Origin: Bryobacterales bacterium
Lineage (GTDB): Bacteria > Acidobacteriota > Terriglobia > Bryobacterales > Bryobacteraceae
Reading direction: 5' to 3'
Length of the DNA stretch: 51,301 nt
Assembly (NCBI GenBank): GCA_003132905.1
Contig: PKZC01000130.1
Span: 7,327-58,627, forward strand
Below are positions 42,576 to 50,194 of the stretch, in pieces (positions within the stretch are counted from its first letter, which is position 1; every line of letters starts with the position of its first letter). A program made the position numbers and the translations under genes. The notes below the pieces were generated by a model. It was not told the origin of the DNA, did not search any database, and worked only from the letters and a program-made list of their open reading frames with translations.

Positions 42576-43942
42576 GCGACGACGGCGTACCCTTCCGCCT
42601 TCGCGGCGGCTTCTCCGGAAGCTTCGTTGACGATTTTAGTTTCGCCGTCTTTCTTGGTCATCCGCTTCGGATAGACACTTGGGTCGTTCACGCCCTTTAG
42701 ATTCGGATCGTTAGCGGCCTGGTAATTTGGGTCTTTCCGTCCCTGGTAATTCTGAGTCCCCTGGTAATTCGGACCCTGACCCTGGGCGTATCCGGTCTGC
42801 TGCCCGACTTCCTGGCCAAGGTTAGGCCTTTGTGCGGACGACGTATCCCACATGGGCTTCGTCAGATCCACGCGCGCATCCTTCAGGAACTGGCTGCGGG
42901 CATGCTCCTCGACGGTGCCTTCATCGAGCCACGGTTCCCAGATTGCCGGATCGCCGGTTTTCTCGGTGAGCGTGCTGCCCTGATCGCCGGTTCGTAAACG
43001 GTCATGCACCACGAAGGAAACCGCGCTTGCGGTGATGGCCGGTTCTTTGGCACCTACAGTGCGCGGCGAAACATATGCCCGATCTTGATGCGGCCCAACG
43101 TTATCGCCGAACGGAGCATTGAACCACGCCAGCAACTCGGCGGCATCGTTGAACCCCCGCGCAATGACGAATGTGTTATTGAGTATCGGCGTGACGGCAG
43201 AGCCAGCGAAGTGGTCAACGGAGCCTTGGCCGAGTTGCTCGCCGTACTGCTGTCCCTGGAGTGGCTGGTTCTGGAACTGCGGGTTTCGGGGAACGTTTGA
43301 ACTCGCTTCATTCGGCGTGGCCCCTGCATCGGTAGCGGCATAGGGAGGAGGAGCGACAATCGGGACGGCGTTCACGTCCGGGGCTACGGAACTCTGTTGT
43401 AGGCGGGAGTTCGGGTCCGAAGGAAGTTCCCGATAACCAGGCTGCGTTGCCGGGGCAATCGGGCTGGCGTTCACGTCCGAGGAAGGGAAACCCTGCTGCC
43501 CACGGGCGTTGGGGTCCGAAGGGACGTTGTTGGTAAAAGGTGCTTGCGCGTTGGACGCCTGGCGTGTGGTCGTGGCGTCACCCTTGAAGCGCTTGGCGAT
43601 TTCGGCACCAAAGCGGCTGATGAACGTAACGCGCGCCGAATAGCGGAAGCCGTCCTTGATGCTATCGCGGGATTTCTGCTCGTAGGCGCCCCTGTGTTGA
43701 TCCCAGTCCTTTGTCTCTTTGAACGGGCTCGGCCCCGGAACGAGAGGCGGGCTGTTCATGGCACGCGGGAACTGCTGGGCGAGTTGGTTTGCGTCAGTCA
43801 TGCCGACTTGCTGTTGAGCCACCAGATTAGGGTTGGCGCGCGGGAACTGCTGTTGCTGTTGTGCGAGTTGTTCTGCGTCGGTCGTCTTGGCTCCCGGAAA
43901 CTGCTGCTGTTGCTGTTGTGCGAGTTGTTCTGCGTCGGTCAT
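42572..43942 (-). CDS. Gln-rich hypothetical phage protein with N-terminal repeats
   Basis: A 456-residue protein that starts with tandem copies of TDAEQLAQQQQQQFPGAK, TDAEQLAQQQQQFPRA and a more diverged TDANQLAQQFPRA. The middle is Asn/Pro/Ser-rich and probably flexible (PSDPNARGQQGFPSSDVNAS). Around residues 240-340 a more ordered section appears (FVIARGFNDAAELLAWFNAP, ITASAVSFVVHDRLRTGDQ). The C-terminus has YQG-type repeats (GPNYQGTQNYQGRKDPNYQA). Situated between terminase and portal. No family recognised. Confidence 0.6.
   Translation of the reverse strand: MTDAEQLAQQQQQQFPGAKTTDAEQLAQQQQQFPRANPNLVAQQQVGMTDANQLAQQFPRAMNSPPLVPGPSPFKETKDWDQHRGAYEQKSRDSIKDGFRYSARVTFISRFGAEIAKRFKGDATTTRQASNAQAPFTNNVPSDPNARGQQGFPSSDVNASPIAPATQPGYRELPSDPNSRLQQSSVAPDVNAVPIVAPPPYAATDAGATPNEASSNVPRNPQFQNQPLQGQQYGEQLGQGSVDHFAGSAVTPILNNTFVIARGFNDAAELLAWFNAPFGDNVGPHQDRAYVSPRTVGAKEPAITASAVSFVVHDRLRTGDQGSTLTEKTGDPAIWEPWLDEGTVEEHARSQFLKDARVDLTKPMWDTSSAQRPNLGQEVGQQTGYAQGQGPNYQGTQNYQGRKDPNYQAANDPNLKGVNDPSVYPKRMTKKDGETKIVNEASGEAAAKAEGYAVVA
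43840..43942. repeat. tandem DNA repeat at start of Gln-rich gene
   Basis: The block TTGTGCGAGTTGTTCTGCGT occurs twice (about 43858-43877 and 43915-43934), each flanked by CTG/TTG-rich poly-Gln-coding DNA, a unit of about 57 bp. It encodes the two leading TDAEQLAQQ copies. Confidence 0.75.
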
Positions 43943-43963
43943 GGTATTGCTCCTTTTTATGGG

Positions 43964-44299
43964 TTAGAACTGCTGTTTCGTATACGGCCCCGCTTGTGAG
44001 GGCGGCGCGGAAGTCGGTTGAGATTGCGGTGCCGCTCCAGCGCCCGCTGAATCGTGTGGCTTGCCTGCTTTGTACTCTCCGCAATAATCATCAGGCGCGT
44101 GAGGAATCCAATCAGGATAGCGCTTGCAATTCTGCTCGGAGGTGTCGTAGAAGACGCAGTCGGCGCACGATCCCTGACTGCCCGGTTGCTGCACATCGTC
44201 TGCATCCGGTTCGTCGGGAGAGGAGAGCGGAGGGGGACCGTTCTTGTCGTCGGCGAGTAGCAAAAGCCCCTTTTTGGGTGGCCCACTAGATGGTGTCAT
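43964..44299 (-). CDS. small Cys-rich phage protein
   Basis: The 111-residue product has disordered ends and a central Cys motif: SCADCVFYDTSEQNCKRYPD followed by DDYCGEYKAG (C-x2-C-x8-C-...-C). This pattern, 'C..C.f.....C.ryP....dD.CGe', occurs in many phage and bacterial small proteins and probably binds a metal or an iron-sulphur cluster. Its ATG overlaps the stop of the 52-residue gene. Role unknown. Confidence 0.7.
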   Translation of the reverse strand: MTPSSGPPKKGLLLLADDKNGPPPLSSPDEPDADDVQQPGSQGSCADCVFYDTSEQNCKRYPDWIPHAPDDYCGEYKAGKPHDSAGAGAAPQSQPTSAPPSQAGPYTKQQF

Positions 44300-44454
44300 C
44301 GATCTTCTTCCTCCTGAAATACAGGGCGTGCTCCGACAATCTTTCCTTCAAACGGCAGAGTCGTATCTTCGCCCGGTTGTAGCGTTATTGTCTCGCGCCA
44401 ACCGTTGGTATACTCGATGTCTAGTTCCATTGCCACGTGACCAGCTTGGATCAT
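44296..44454 (-). CDS. small phage protein between terminase and Cys-rich gene
   Basis: A 52-residue product (MIQAGHVAMELDIEYTNGWR...) whose ATG overlaps the terminase stop (ATGA) and whose TGA overlaps the next ATG. It is acidic, with one beta-like section (TITLQPGEDTTLPFEGKIVG) and an acidic end (QEEEDR). The exact double overlap is strong evidence for coding. Function unknown. Confidence 0.65.
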   Translation of the reverse strand: MIQAGHVAMELDIEYTNGWRETITLQPGEDTTLPFEGKIVGARPVFQEEEDR

Positions 44455-46541
44455 TGAATTATTTCGTTGCTCCTTCCGAAGTTAGCAGAACGCATCGCGC
44501 GAATTGCAGCAAGTCTGTTAGCCCCAACGAACAGGTCCTGTTTCTTCGCGAGTGGATGCTGCTCGCGCCACCGCGCCTGCTCTGTCGCCATCAGAACGCT
44601 GTGATGCGAAATGCCGCCGCCGTAGCGCGACTGCATCTGAGCGACCTGTAACTCCACACGAACATCGAGCGGAGCCTCGGTCGCGCCCTGCCTCTCTTCC
44701 GAAAAGCATCCGTAGCGCAGCATGTCGCCCGCGTCGTCACCAGGCCGTGTCTCGGTCGCATCAAGTTTATCAACATCGTTGGTTCCAGGCTTGTGCATCA
44801 GCATCGGTAGGATCTTGATGACGTTGCGGCAGCCTTTCGCGATCTGCAATTTAGGCAGCACTTCGCGCGCCGCAAGAAACTCCGGGAGCGCCTCATATTG
44901 CAATCGGGCAACGATACCCTTCTCGATTTCCAACTGTTCGGCGAATTCCTTATCCGGGACCGCCTGCTCCTGGAGCGGTCTGAACCTAAGCATGGTCTGA
45001 ATGTGCATCCAGCCCGCCACGCGATCGGTCGATGCGCGCACCAAGGTAAGCATGGTAGTCGATTGCTCGCGCCGCCGGCGCTTCAGTGATTCGAGCGCGT
45101 CCTTTGAGTCCATCTCGCGTTCTTCGTCGGTAAGATCGGCGACAAACGCCGCATGTGGACCAAGTTCGCTCGATATCCCAGCCGCGATCTGCGAAGCCAC
45201 CGTATTCTCACTCTCGCGCTTTGCGTAAGCGTCAGGCGATAGGTAGATCACCATCTGGTGTGATTCGACTCCCGCAAGCGCAGCCTTAGATTCACGCGCG
45301 ATCAGGATGCCGAGTTCGAAGGGCTCGACGCGGTTGAGGCAAATTTCTTTTTCCAGATACGTCTGGCCCCATGGAGATTTGCAGAACCACCCCAACGCAC
45401 TCGGATGGATATAGCCCCAGTCAATAGCCATCCAGCGGTGAAACCACGATTCGAGTTTTACTTTGGACGGGTCGTAGACATGATTGGCATTGTACTTCTC
45501 TTCACCTACCAGCGGCCCATTTGGACGAAAGTCGCGGAAGTAAGCGCCGGAGAGCGCGTGCCAGTTGCCGTCGCGCCACGCGGCGCGCAATGATTCGGGC
45601 TCGATCGAGTTCAGCCACTTGACGTATGGTCCTTCATTCGGCTTGTAGACGGTGACGTTTCCGCCGGTTCCCGTCGCGGCATCGTAGGGCGCGTCGTATT
45701 CAACGTAGTGGCACAAGTACGGGTTATCGCTCCACTTCGACATGATGAACGTGTGGTACTTGCCATGTTCATCGATAACGTAATCCCCGCGCTTTAGTTT
45801 CTCACCGCGCTCGTAATCCTCGATGTAAAAATAGTCCATCAACCACGCTTGGCCGGGAGCGCCCGCTAGTTCGTCGCCGCCGCCAGGATTGAACGTTAAC
45901 AGCGCCTGCGGCTTTAACGCTGACCACTTCGAGCGGCAAGAGCCGATAATGCGGTCGTGGATTTCCTTTGACTCCATCATCTCAGCCTGATCGATTGCAA
46001 TCCGCTGATACTCGGGACCGACGTACTTCTTCCAGCCGTTGTCTCCGAAGTGCCCGAAGATGATCTTGGCGCCGGTGCGCCATTCCGCCATCGAAGGATT
46101 GCCGCGCTTGATAATTGCGCCGGTCGGCCCCCACATCTCCTCCGCACGATCGATCAAATCCTCAAGATCATTAGCTTGATTGCGAAGCATCAAGCCGCGA
46201 AAATTGCGGTGGTTGATGTACATCACATCTGCACCCTCGGGCTGTTTGCCTTCAGCGAGAAGCTTATTCAATTTTCTCGGGTTGCCTCGGAACGCCATCC
46301 AAGCAAGCATTAGGTGCGTCTTCGCTGAACCGCGCGTGCCGCCGAGTCCAATCTCGTCGGCGTCACTGTTCCACGCCTGGGTCTGGGGACCAGCCGGACA
46401 ATCGCAAGGCCATGGCCCTGTGAAGTGGTGCTCGGCACACCAGACCGCGCGGAACGGCCCTGTGTACTTGTTCGGATTGACCGCGCGAATCTGCTTACCG
46501 GTCAGGAGAACGACGCGGGGCTGTGCTTGCTGCTTAGCCAT
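44451..46541 (-). CDS. terL: terminase large subunit
   Basis: The 696-residue protein packages DNA: an N-terminal ATPase and a C-terminal RNase-H-like nuclease. The Walker A is GGTRGSAKT (67-75); the Walker B region is RIAIDQAEMM (180-189), where Gln stands in the usual position of the catalytic Glu next to Asp, with Glu two residues later. A coupling-motif region TFNPGG (216-221) follows. The nuclease has MAIDWGY (371-377, first catalytic Asp), the later LSPDAYAKR region and a DDAGDMLRYG C-terminal acidic motif. Length is somewhat above average because of the N-terminal CxC region (PWPCDCPAG). It overlaps its upstream neighbour by one base. Confidence 0.93.
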   Translation of the reverse strand: MAKQQAQPRVVLLTGKQIRAVNPNKYTGPFRAVWCAEHHFTGPWPCDCPAGPQTQAWNSDADEIGLGGTRGSAKTHLMLAWMAFRGNPRKLNKLLAEGKQPEGADVMYINHRNFRGLMLRNQANDLEDLIDRAEEMWGPTGAIIKRGNPSMAEWRTGAKIIFGHFGDNGWKKYVGPEYQRIAIDQAEMMESKEIHDRIIGSCRSKWSALKPQALLTFNPGGGDELAGAPGQAWLMDYFYIEDYERGEKLKRGDYVIDEHGKYHTFIMSKWSDNPYLCHYVEYDAPYDAATGTGGNVTVYKPNEGPYVKWLNSIEPESLRAAWRDGNWHALSGAYFRDFRPNGPLVGEEKYNANHVYDPSKVKLESWFHRWMAIDWGYIHPSALGWFCKSPWGQTYLEKEICLNRVEPFELGILIARESKAALAGVESHQMVIYLSPDAYAKRESENTVASQIAAGISSELGPHAAFVADLTDEEREMDSKDALESLKRRRREQSTTMLTLVRASTDRVAGWMHIQTMLRFRPLQEQAVPDKEFAEQLEIEKGIVARLQYEALPEFLAAREVLPKLQIAKGCRNVIKILPMLMHKPGTNDVDKLDATETRPGDDAGDMLRYGCFSEERQGATEAPLDVRVELQVAQMQSRYGGGISHHSVLMATEQARWREQHPLAKKQDLFVGANRLAAIRAMRSANFGRSNEIIQ

Positions 46542-46813
46542 CAGACCGGCTTGATCTTCGGCGGTGTCGCCAGCTTCGGTCGCAGGTTCATACGGTTCTT
46601 GAAGCTGAGCCGCTTGATGATCGACGGGTTGCCCAGCGGATCGGTAGAAAGCGGATTGGCAGGACCGCCCTCGGCGCGCGAAGCTTTATCGAGCCCAATC
46701 CCGATACTTTGACCGAGGGGTCGAAATTTCTCAAGGTGGCCGATGTCGGCGCCGATGTTGAATGGCTTGGCGATGAACTTTGATGGATTCGGCGCCTTGA
46801 AGTTGAATGCCAT
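46541..46813 (-). CDS. small phage protein upstream of terminase
   Basis: The 90-residue basic product (MAFNFKAPNPSKFIAKPFNI...) ends directly in the terminase start and begins at the stop of the 57-residue gene. It is Pro/Lys-rich with little predicted structure (KRLSFKNRMNLRPKLATPPK). Function unknown; a packaging accessory is possible from position. Confidence 0.6.
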   Translation of the reverse strand: MAFNFKAPNPSKFIAKPFNIGADIGHLEKFRPLGQSIGIGLDKASRAEGGPANPLSTDPLGNPSIIKRLSFKNRMNLRPKLATPPKIKPV

Positions 46814-46986
46814 TATTTCTTTCTGAGTCTGCCGAGAATCGAGGTCTTTTTCGTGTGGTCCGGCAGCGAGGCCATCTTCCGCCCGTGCATCCCGCGCACC
46901 ACTTCCTTGGCGAAAGACTTGTCGCCATTAGCCTGATTTTCCAGAACCGAATGGGCCCAGCGAACCTGAGCCTGAGAATCTGGCAT
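46813..46986 (-). CDS. small basic phage protein
   Basis: The 57-residue product begins MPDSQAQVRWAHSVLENQAN and ends in a basic tail (KTSILGRLRKK), with a helical HGRKMASLPDHTKK middle. The start is fixed by a TAATG overlap with the stop of the 82-residue gene; the longer in-frame ORF to 47271 is a read-through artefact. No family recognised. Confidence 0.6.
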   Translation of the reverse strand: MPDSQAQVRWAHSVLENQANGDKSFAKEVVRGMHGRKMASLPDHTKKTSILGRLRKK

Positions 46987-47234
46987 TACTTTTTCGGAAC
47001 CTCCAGCGGCACCGTATTCAACGGCTTTGCCATAGGCATCAACTCGTTGCCTGTCGCAATGTGGCGCAGGCCGATGATGTGGCTGCCCTTCGGAAGCAAT
47101 ATCTCGCCATCTTCGTTTCGATGCGCCGTCTGCGTGCGCGTCGAGGGATGGTTGATCGTAACCTCGTGGCCTTCTGGCACGGTAAGTTTGGCCGGCCAGT
47201 TCGCGTGATGCTGCGAGAAAAAATAGCGCTTCAT
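46986..47234 (-). CDS. hypothetical beta-rich small protein
   Basis: The 82-residue product (MKRYFFSQHHANWPAKLTVP...) has strand-like segments (HEVTINHPSTRTQTAHRNED, GSHIIGLRHIATGN) and a Lys-Lys end. Its ATG overlaps the phosphatase stop by 4 nt. Function unknown. Confidence 0.6.
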   Translation of the reverse strand: MKRYFFSQHHANWPAKLTVPEGHEVTINHPSTRTQTAHRNEDGEILLPKGSHIIGLRHIATGNELMPMAKPLNTVPLEVPKK

Positions 47235-47947
47235 GAAAGTGGCGCCTTCGACTTCGGCGACAGCGCGGCAAGGCGCGAACCGCCAGATTCTTTGTTGAGT
47301 TCCGTCGCCCCGTGGCGGGCGAAATTCAGCCCGGCCTTGATGGGCTCATTACTGTCTATCGGGTTCTCATGAAGCATGGGCTTACCATCTTTGCCCTTCG
47401 CCAGACGAATCAGCGAACCGGCCGGCTTGGCTTTATCGGCACGGGTCGCCATTTCTGCGGGATCGGCGCTCATGTCGGGCGGAAACCCCTTCTTCGACCA
47501 TCCGTGCAGGTACCGCATCTGGGAGTGGTGCGCCAGCACTAGGCGGCGTTCGCCAGGATGCAGAGAATGCAACTGCTGGTGTACGAACTGGCCGGAGCGG
47601 TGATCCACCTGGTCCACGCTTTCGCCGCCAGGAATCGGTGTCTCTGGATGATCGGCGGCCTGCTGGATGATCGGCTGGGCATCACTGATCGGTTGCCCGG
47701 TGACGACACCCTGGTTCCAGGGGAGTGCCTGCTGCGCCGAACCGAGGAACTTTGCCTGCGGATTGTGTTTGAGCACGGCGGCTACGGTCTGCTGCGCGCG
47801 AGTCATCGGTGAGGCTACGATGGAATCGATGGAACCCTTCGCCGCGATCCTTCTGCCTAAGTGATCCGCTTCAGCTTCTCCCTGTGGGGACAGACCGACG
47901 TCTAATTGACCGCGAACGCGATCCTGCGGTTTGGCTGTGGCGTTCAT
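47231..47947 (-). CDS. histidine-phosphatase-like protein, circularly permuted order
   Basis: The 238-residue product contains all landmarks of the histidine phosphatase superfamily but in a rotated order. It begins with what is usually the second motif, DRVRGQLDVGLSPQGEAEAD (residues 9-28), continues with SPMTRAQQT (second active-site Arg), PWNQG, GGESVDQ and LVLAHHSQMRYL (second active-site His), a final strand PAGSLIRLAKG, and only then, at residues 206-220, GLNFARHGATELNKE, the RHG motif that normally opens the fold. The start at 47947 overlaps the upstream stop (ATGA), so a missed N-terminal RHG is unlikely. All expected active-site residues are present. Natural substrate unknown; phage relatives are known beside packaging genes. 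Confidence 0.8.
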   Translation of the reverse strand: MNATAKPQDRVRGQLDVGLSPQGEAEADHLGRRIAAKGSIDSIVASPMTRAQQTVAAVLKHNPQAKFLGSAQQALPWNQGVVTGQPISDAQPIIQQAADHPETPIPGGESVDQVDHRSGQFVHQQLHSLHPGERRLVLAHHSQMRYLHGWSKKGFPPDMSADPAEMATRADKAKPAGSLIRLAKGKDGKPMLHENPIDSNEPIKAGLNFARHGATELNKESGGSRLAALSPKSKAPLS

Positions 47948-48141
47948 TCGAGAATCATCGCCCTGAGTCCAGGTTGGTTTTTCATGGACTGGACCAGCAT
48001 GTCGGCCTCGGACCGGTCGCGGCACTCTACGCGGTATTCCTTGGGTGCGTGGTGCGGGGTAGCACCAAACGGATAGGCATCCTTCGGCAAAAGCTCTTTC
48101 GCGTCGATCTCGCGTGGCACGCTGATGGAAACTACGAGCAA
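47944..48141 (-). CDS. small hypothetical protein
   Basis: About 65 residues starting with TTG at 48141 (then LVVSISVPREIDAKELLPKD), continuing AYPFGATPHHAPKEYRVECR and ending RSEADMLVQSMKNQPGLRAM. Composition suggests an alpha/beta fold of one strand-helix unit. GAGGGA lies about 11 nt upstream. A GTG 7 codons later is an alternative start. It overlaps the preceding membrane-protein gene by 10 nt. Confidence 0.5.
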   Translation of the reverse strand: MLVVSISVPREIDAKELLPKDAYPFGATPHHAPKEYRVECRDRSEADMLVQSMKNQPGLRAMILE

Positions 48142-48347
48142 GGAAATTTCGGTCCCTCGAAATGCGCCGGCCGCCGCACGAACTGGCCCTTGACGCGGGG
48201 ATTCGTCCAGCCGCGGTTCTGTCGCTTGGGCAGCGGCGGGAGTGCCTTTGGTTTCGTTAACATGCCGCGAAGGACCCAGCCGAGGCCAAAAGCGCAGGTC
48301 ATGCCCACCAGCGCGATAATGCCCGCGTATTTGTAGGCATCGTCCAT
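48132..48347 (-). CDS. small single-span membrane protein
   Basis: The 71-residue product starts MDDAYKYAGIIALVGMTCAF: one transmembrane helix (about 8-27), then a basic, Pro-rich cytoplasmic tail (KPKALPPLPKRQNRGWTNPR). The start is fixed by a TGATG overlap with the upstream stop. Not recognised. Confidence 0.6.
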   Translation of the reverse strand: MDDAYKYAGIIALVGMTCAFGLGWVLRGMLTKPKALPPLPKRQNRGWTNPRVKGQFVRRPAHFEGPKFPCS

Positions 48348-48511
48348 CAAGGGAGCGTGGCCTCAACTTCCGGAGGATCTTCGTCCACGAATGGCGCCAA
48401 AGAAATCGGCGCATCCCAGGTTGGCGAGTACTCGAAGTCCACCACCCGCAGCGGGTTGCGCCGGGCCGTGTCCAGGAAATCGCGGTCGGCTTGGTCGAGG
48501 TCTTTGCTCAC
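48347..48511 (-). CDS. small acidic protein
   Basis: A 54-residue product starting with GTG at 48511 that overlaps the upstream stop (GTGA): MSKDLDQADRDFLDTARRNP, then a Pro- and acid-rich C-terminus (FVDEDPPEVEATLP). Its stop overlaps the next start. Function unknown. Confidence 0.55.
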   Translation of the reverse strand: MSKDLDQADRDFLDTARRNPLRVVDFEYSPTWDAPISLAPFVDEDPPEVEATLP

Positions 48512-48804
48512 GTGAGGCGATTCCCGTCCAAATCGTAGAGCAGGTAAACGGTACCACGACCCAGTTCTGCGCCATCGATGCATCCAGCGAAAACCGGCTC
48601 AAGTTGGGGGATTCGCCACGCGAAAAGCTTGCCTTGCGAATCGTATGTAGCCACTGCGCTGTCCGGCGGGATCCATTTGTTTTCCACCGCACGCCAGTGA
48701 AGTTCTGCTTCTTTGGCCTCAAACAGAAACGCCAGTCTCCGCTGCGCTGCCATTATATCGGCCCATTGCTCCAATGTAAAATCGCTGGGTTTGATTTCTG
48801 TCAT
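48508..48804 (-). CDS. small hypothetical protein
   Basis: The 98-residue product starts MTEIKPSDFTLEQWADIMAA at 48804 in an ATGA overlap. A helical N-terminal half (FLFEAKEAELHWRAVENKWI) precedes a beta-rich end (GTVYLLYDLDGNRLT). The longer in-frame ORF from 48957 is rejected. No family recognised. Confidence 0.6.
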   Translation of the reverse strand: MTEIKPSDFTLEQWADIMAAQRRLAFLFEAKEAELHWRAVENKWIPPDSAVATYDSQGKLFAWRIPQLEPVFAGCIDGAELGRGTVYLLYDLDGNRLT

Positions 48805-49046
48805 GCTGTCCCCTGTGGTGTCGGCTGAAACCGCTTGGCCGGGATCGAAGGAATTGCCGCCAAAAACGCTTGCGCCTTGCGATCGCGCTTGTCCTTCTTC
48901 CACCAGGCGCGTGATTTGCCTGCCGGGCGCTTGCGAAGTTCGGCGCTTCTCGCCCAAGCCGTGCCGTCGCGGAATTTGAAGTGCATCTCGACCTTGCGCT
49001 CCGCGCGCATTCGGTTTGCGGCCCTACTCAAGCTTCGTAGATTCAT
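48801..49046 (-). CDS. small very basic protein
   Basis: An 81-residue product rich in Arg, Lys and Trp (RSLSRAANRMRAERKVEMHF, GKSRAWWKKDKRDRKAQAFL). Both ends overlap neighbours in ATGA arrangements. Likely nucleic-acid binding by charge only. Confidence 0.55.
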   Translation of the reverse strand: MNLRSLSRAANRMRAERKVEMHFKFRDGTAWARSAELRKRPAGKSRAWWKKDKRDRKAQAFLAAIPSIPAKRFQPTPQGTA

Positions 49047-49222
49047 GCGGTCGCCTTCGATAATGCCACGGCTACCTCAGGTGGACAGTGACCCTTCATT
49101 TGAGCAACTTCGTCATAGACAGGCTGCCAGACTGCCCGCGTGGCGTTCTCGCAGGCCTCCCAAGTTGTCGAACCCGGCAGGATGCCCATCTGGATCAGTT
49201 TGTCGGCGGCTTCGGGACTCAT
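49043..49222 (-). CDS. small hypothetical protein, first of the leftward chain
   Basis: A 59-residue product starting MSPEAADKLIQMGILPGSTT at 49222, followed by an amphipathic helix (CENATRAVWQPVYDEVAQMK). The frame is open upstream to 49408 but no closer standard start exists; GGCGG is a weak ribosome site. It may be the first gene of the chain that runs to the terminase. Confidence 0.5.
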   Translation of the reverse strand: MSPEAADKLIQMGILPGSTTWEACENATRAVWQPVYDEVAQMKGHCPPEVAVALSKATA

Positions 49223-49270
49223 GCCGCCAGTGTACGCCGAATCCTCACGCCGCGCTAGCCCACCAAATGC

Positions 49271-49313
49271 GGTACCCCTCTTGACAGGTACCCCACCAGT
49301 CGTAGTATGGTGG
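49271..49313 (+). promoter_or_regulatory. promoter with operator-like repeats upstream of DUF559 gene
   Basis: TTGACA (49281-49286), 16-nt spacer, TAGTAT (49303-49308) on the plus strand. The -35 is flanked by two direct copies of GGTACCCC (49271-49278 and 49287-49294), and the -10 lies between the arms of an inverted repeat CCACCA ... TGGTGG (49293-49298 and 49308-49313). The repeats look like binding sites of a dimeric regulator. Confidence 0.5.
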
Positions 49314-49391
49314 AAGTGCTTGGACTTCACAGATCCGGGGCGGTTGCAATGACCGCCCCATCTCGCAAAGCTCAGGCGCGAGAAAGATCGA

Positions 49392-49964
49392 GTGAGACAG
49401 CAACTCATTTCGCCAGTCTATAAATCGCTGATAGAAGCCGCCAAGGAAGCCAAGGTTCACGCCTTTAAGACCAAGAGCGCCCCGGCCAAGAAAACCTTTG
49501 CGCGCCAACTTCGCAAGAACATGAGTCCACCGGAACGCCTGCTGTGGGCTCGCCTCAGGGCGAATCGGCTTGGCATACGCATTCGTCGACAATGCCTGAT
49601 CTTCGGCTGGATTGCCGACTTCTATTGCGCTAAGCGCAAGCTCATCATTGAGATAGACGGAAAGTTTCATGACAAGCCAGCGAAGGCCAAAGCCGACGCA
49701 TACCGCGACAAAACGCTGGCATCAAAGGGTTTCTCGACGATACGCTTCTCTGCGAACCGTGTGTTCGTCGACATCGATGCAGTTGTAGAAGAAATTCGCA
49801 GACGGATCTCACCGCCCAAGCAGTTGCCAGGTTGCCGGGACCAGTATAGGCCGGCTGGCGGATTTACGGGAAAGAGGCTGGACGCCGAGAACGGAATAAG
49901 CGTCACTGATCCTCGACGGGGCATGATGTCAAGAGCCCCCGAAGCCTGTACGTCACAGGGTTGA
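49392..49964 (+). CDS. DUF559 (Vsr-like) endonuclease-domain protein
   Basis: The 190-residue product begins with GTG at 49392. Residues about 40-135 match DUF559, a PD-(D/E)XK-like nuclease family related to very-short-patch repair enzymes: LRKNMSPPERLLWARLRANR, GIRIRRQCLIFGWIADFYCA, KLIIEIDGKFH (with the catalytic Asp/Glu region) and a final GFSTIRFSANRVF. The C-terminal 50 residues are not part of the domain and may be read-through into non-coding DNA. It is rightward, opposite to its neighbours, with its own promoter, which fits a hitchhiking or homing-like gene. Confidence 0.8.
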   Translation: MRQQLISPVYKSLIEAAKEAKVHAFKTKSAPAKKTFARQLRKNMSPPERLLWARLRANRLGIRIRRQCLIFGWIADFYCAKRKLIIEIDGKFHDKPAKAKADAYRDKTLASKGFSTIRFSANRVFVDIDAVVEEIRRRISPPKQLPGCRDQYRPAGGFTGKRLDAENGISVTDPRRGMMSRAPEACTSQG

Positions 49965-50194
49965 GCCGATTCGACAGGGGCCCGGCGAAAGCTGAATCCC
50001 AGGCGGCTCAGGATGTACTGCAAGTTACAGAAACGGCTCATAATCAGAAGTGTCTGCAAAACCTTGCTGCCGCAGGCTAAAGCGTAGGCGAACGCCAAAG
50101 CGCCGAACTTCACAACCAACGCAAGGTGCGCCGTGGAACACTCCCGGCACCACTCCCGCCCTTTACCGCCCTCCCACACCACCAGCACGCTCAT
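49667..50194 (-). CDS. dubious ORF antisense to DUF559 gene
   Basis: A 175-codon frame whose ATG overlaps the stop of the 131-residue gene (ATGA). Its first half contains VKFGALAFAYALACGSKVLQ and NLQYILSRLGFSFRRAP. About 300 nt of its 3' half run antisense through the DUF559 gene. The coupling favours translation, but composition gives no domain, and the region may instead be a repetitive or RNA-coding element. Kept at low confidence. Confidence 0.3.
   Translation of the reverse strand: MSVLVVWEGGKGREWCRECSTAHLALVVKFGALAFAYALACGSKVLQTLLIMSRFCNLQYILSRLGFSFRRAPVESAQPCDVQASGALDIMPRRGSVTLIPFSASSLFPVNPPAGLYWSRQPGNCLGGEIRLRISSTTASMSTNTRFAEKRIVEKPFDASVLSRYASALAFAGLS

Noticed and set aside
47812..48336. 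Rightward ORFs opposite the phosphatase and small genes
   Set aside because: Shadow frames of leftward genes with coupled overlaps.
49043..49408. Longer version (121 codons) of the 59-residue gene
   Set aside because: Its first half lies in the promoter/operator region and overlaps the DUF559 start; the ATG at 49222 is preferred.
50034..50050. CTCATAATC flanked like a tRNA anticodon arm
   Set aside because: No T-arm GTTCGA, no acceptor stem and no CCA in the right places.
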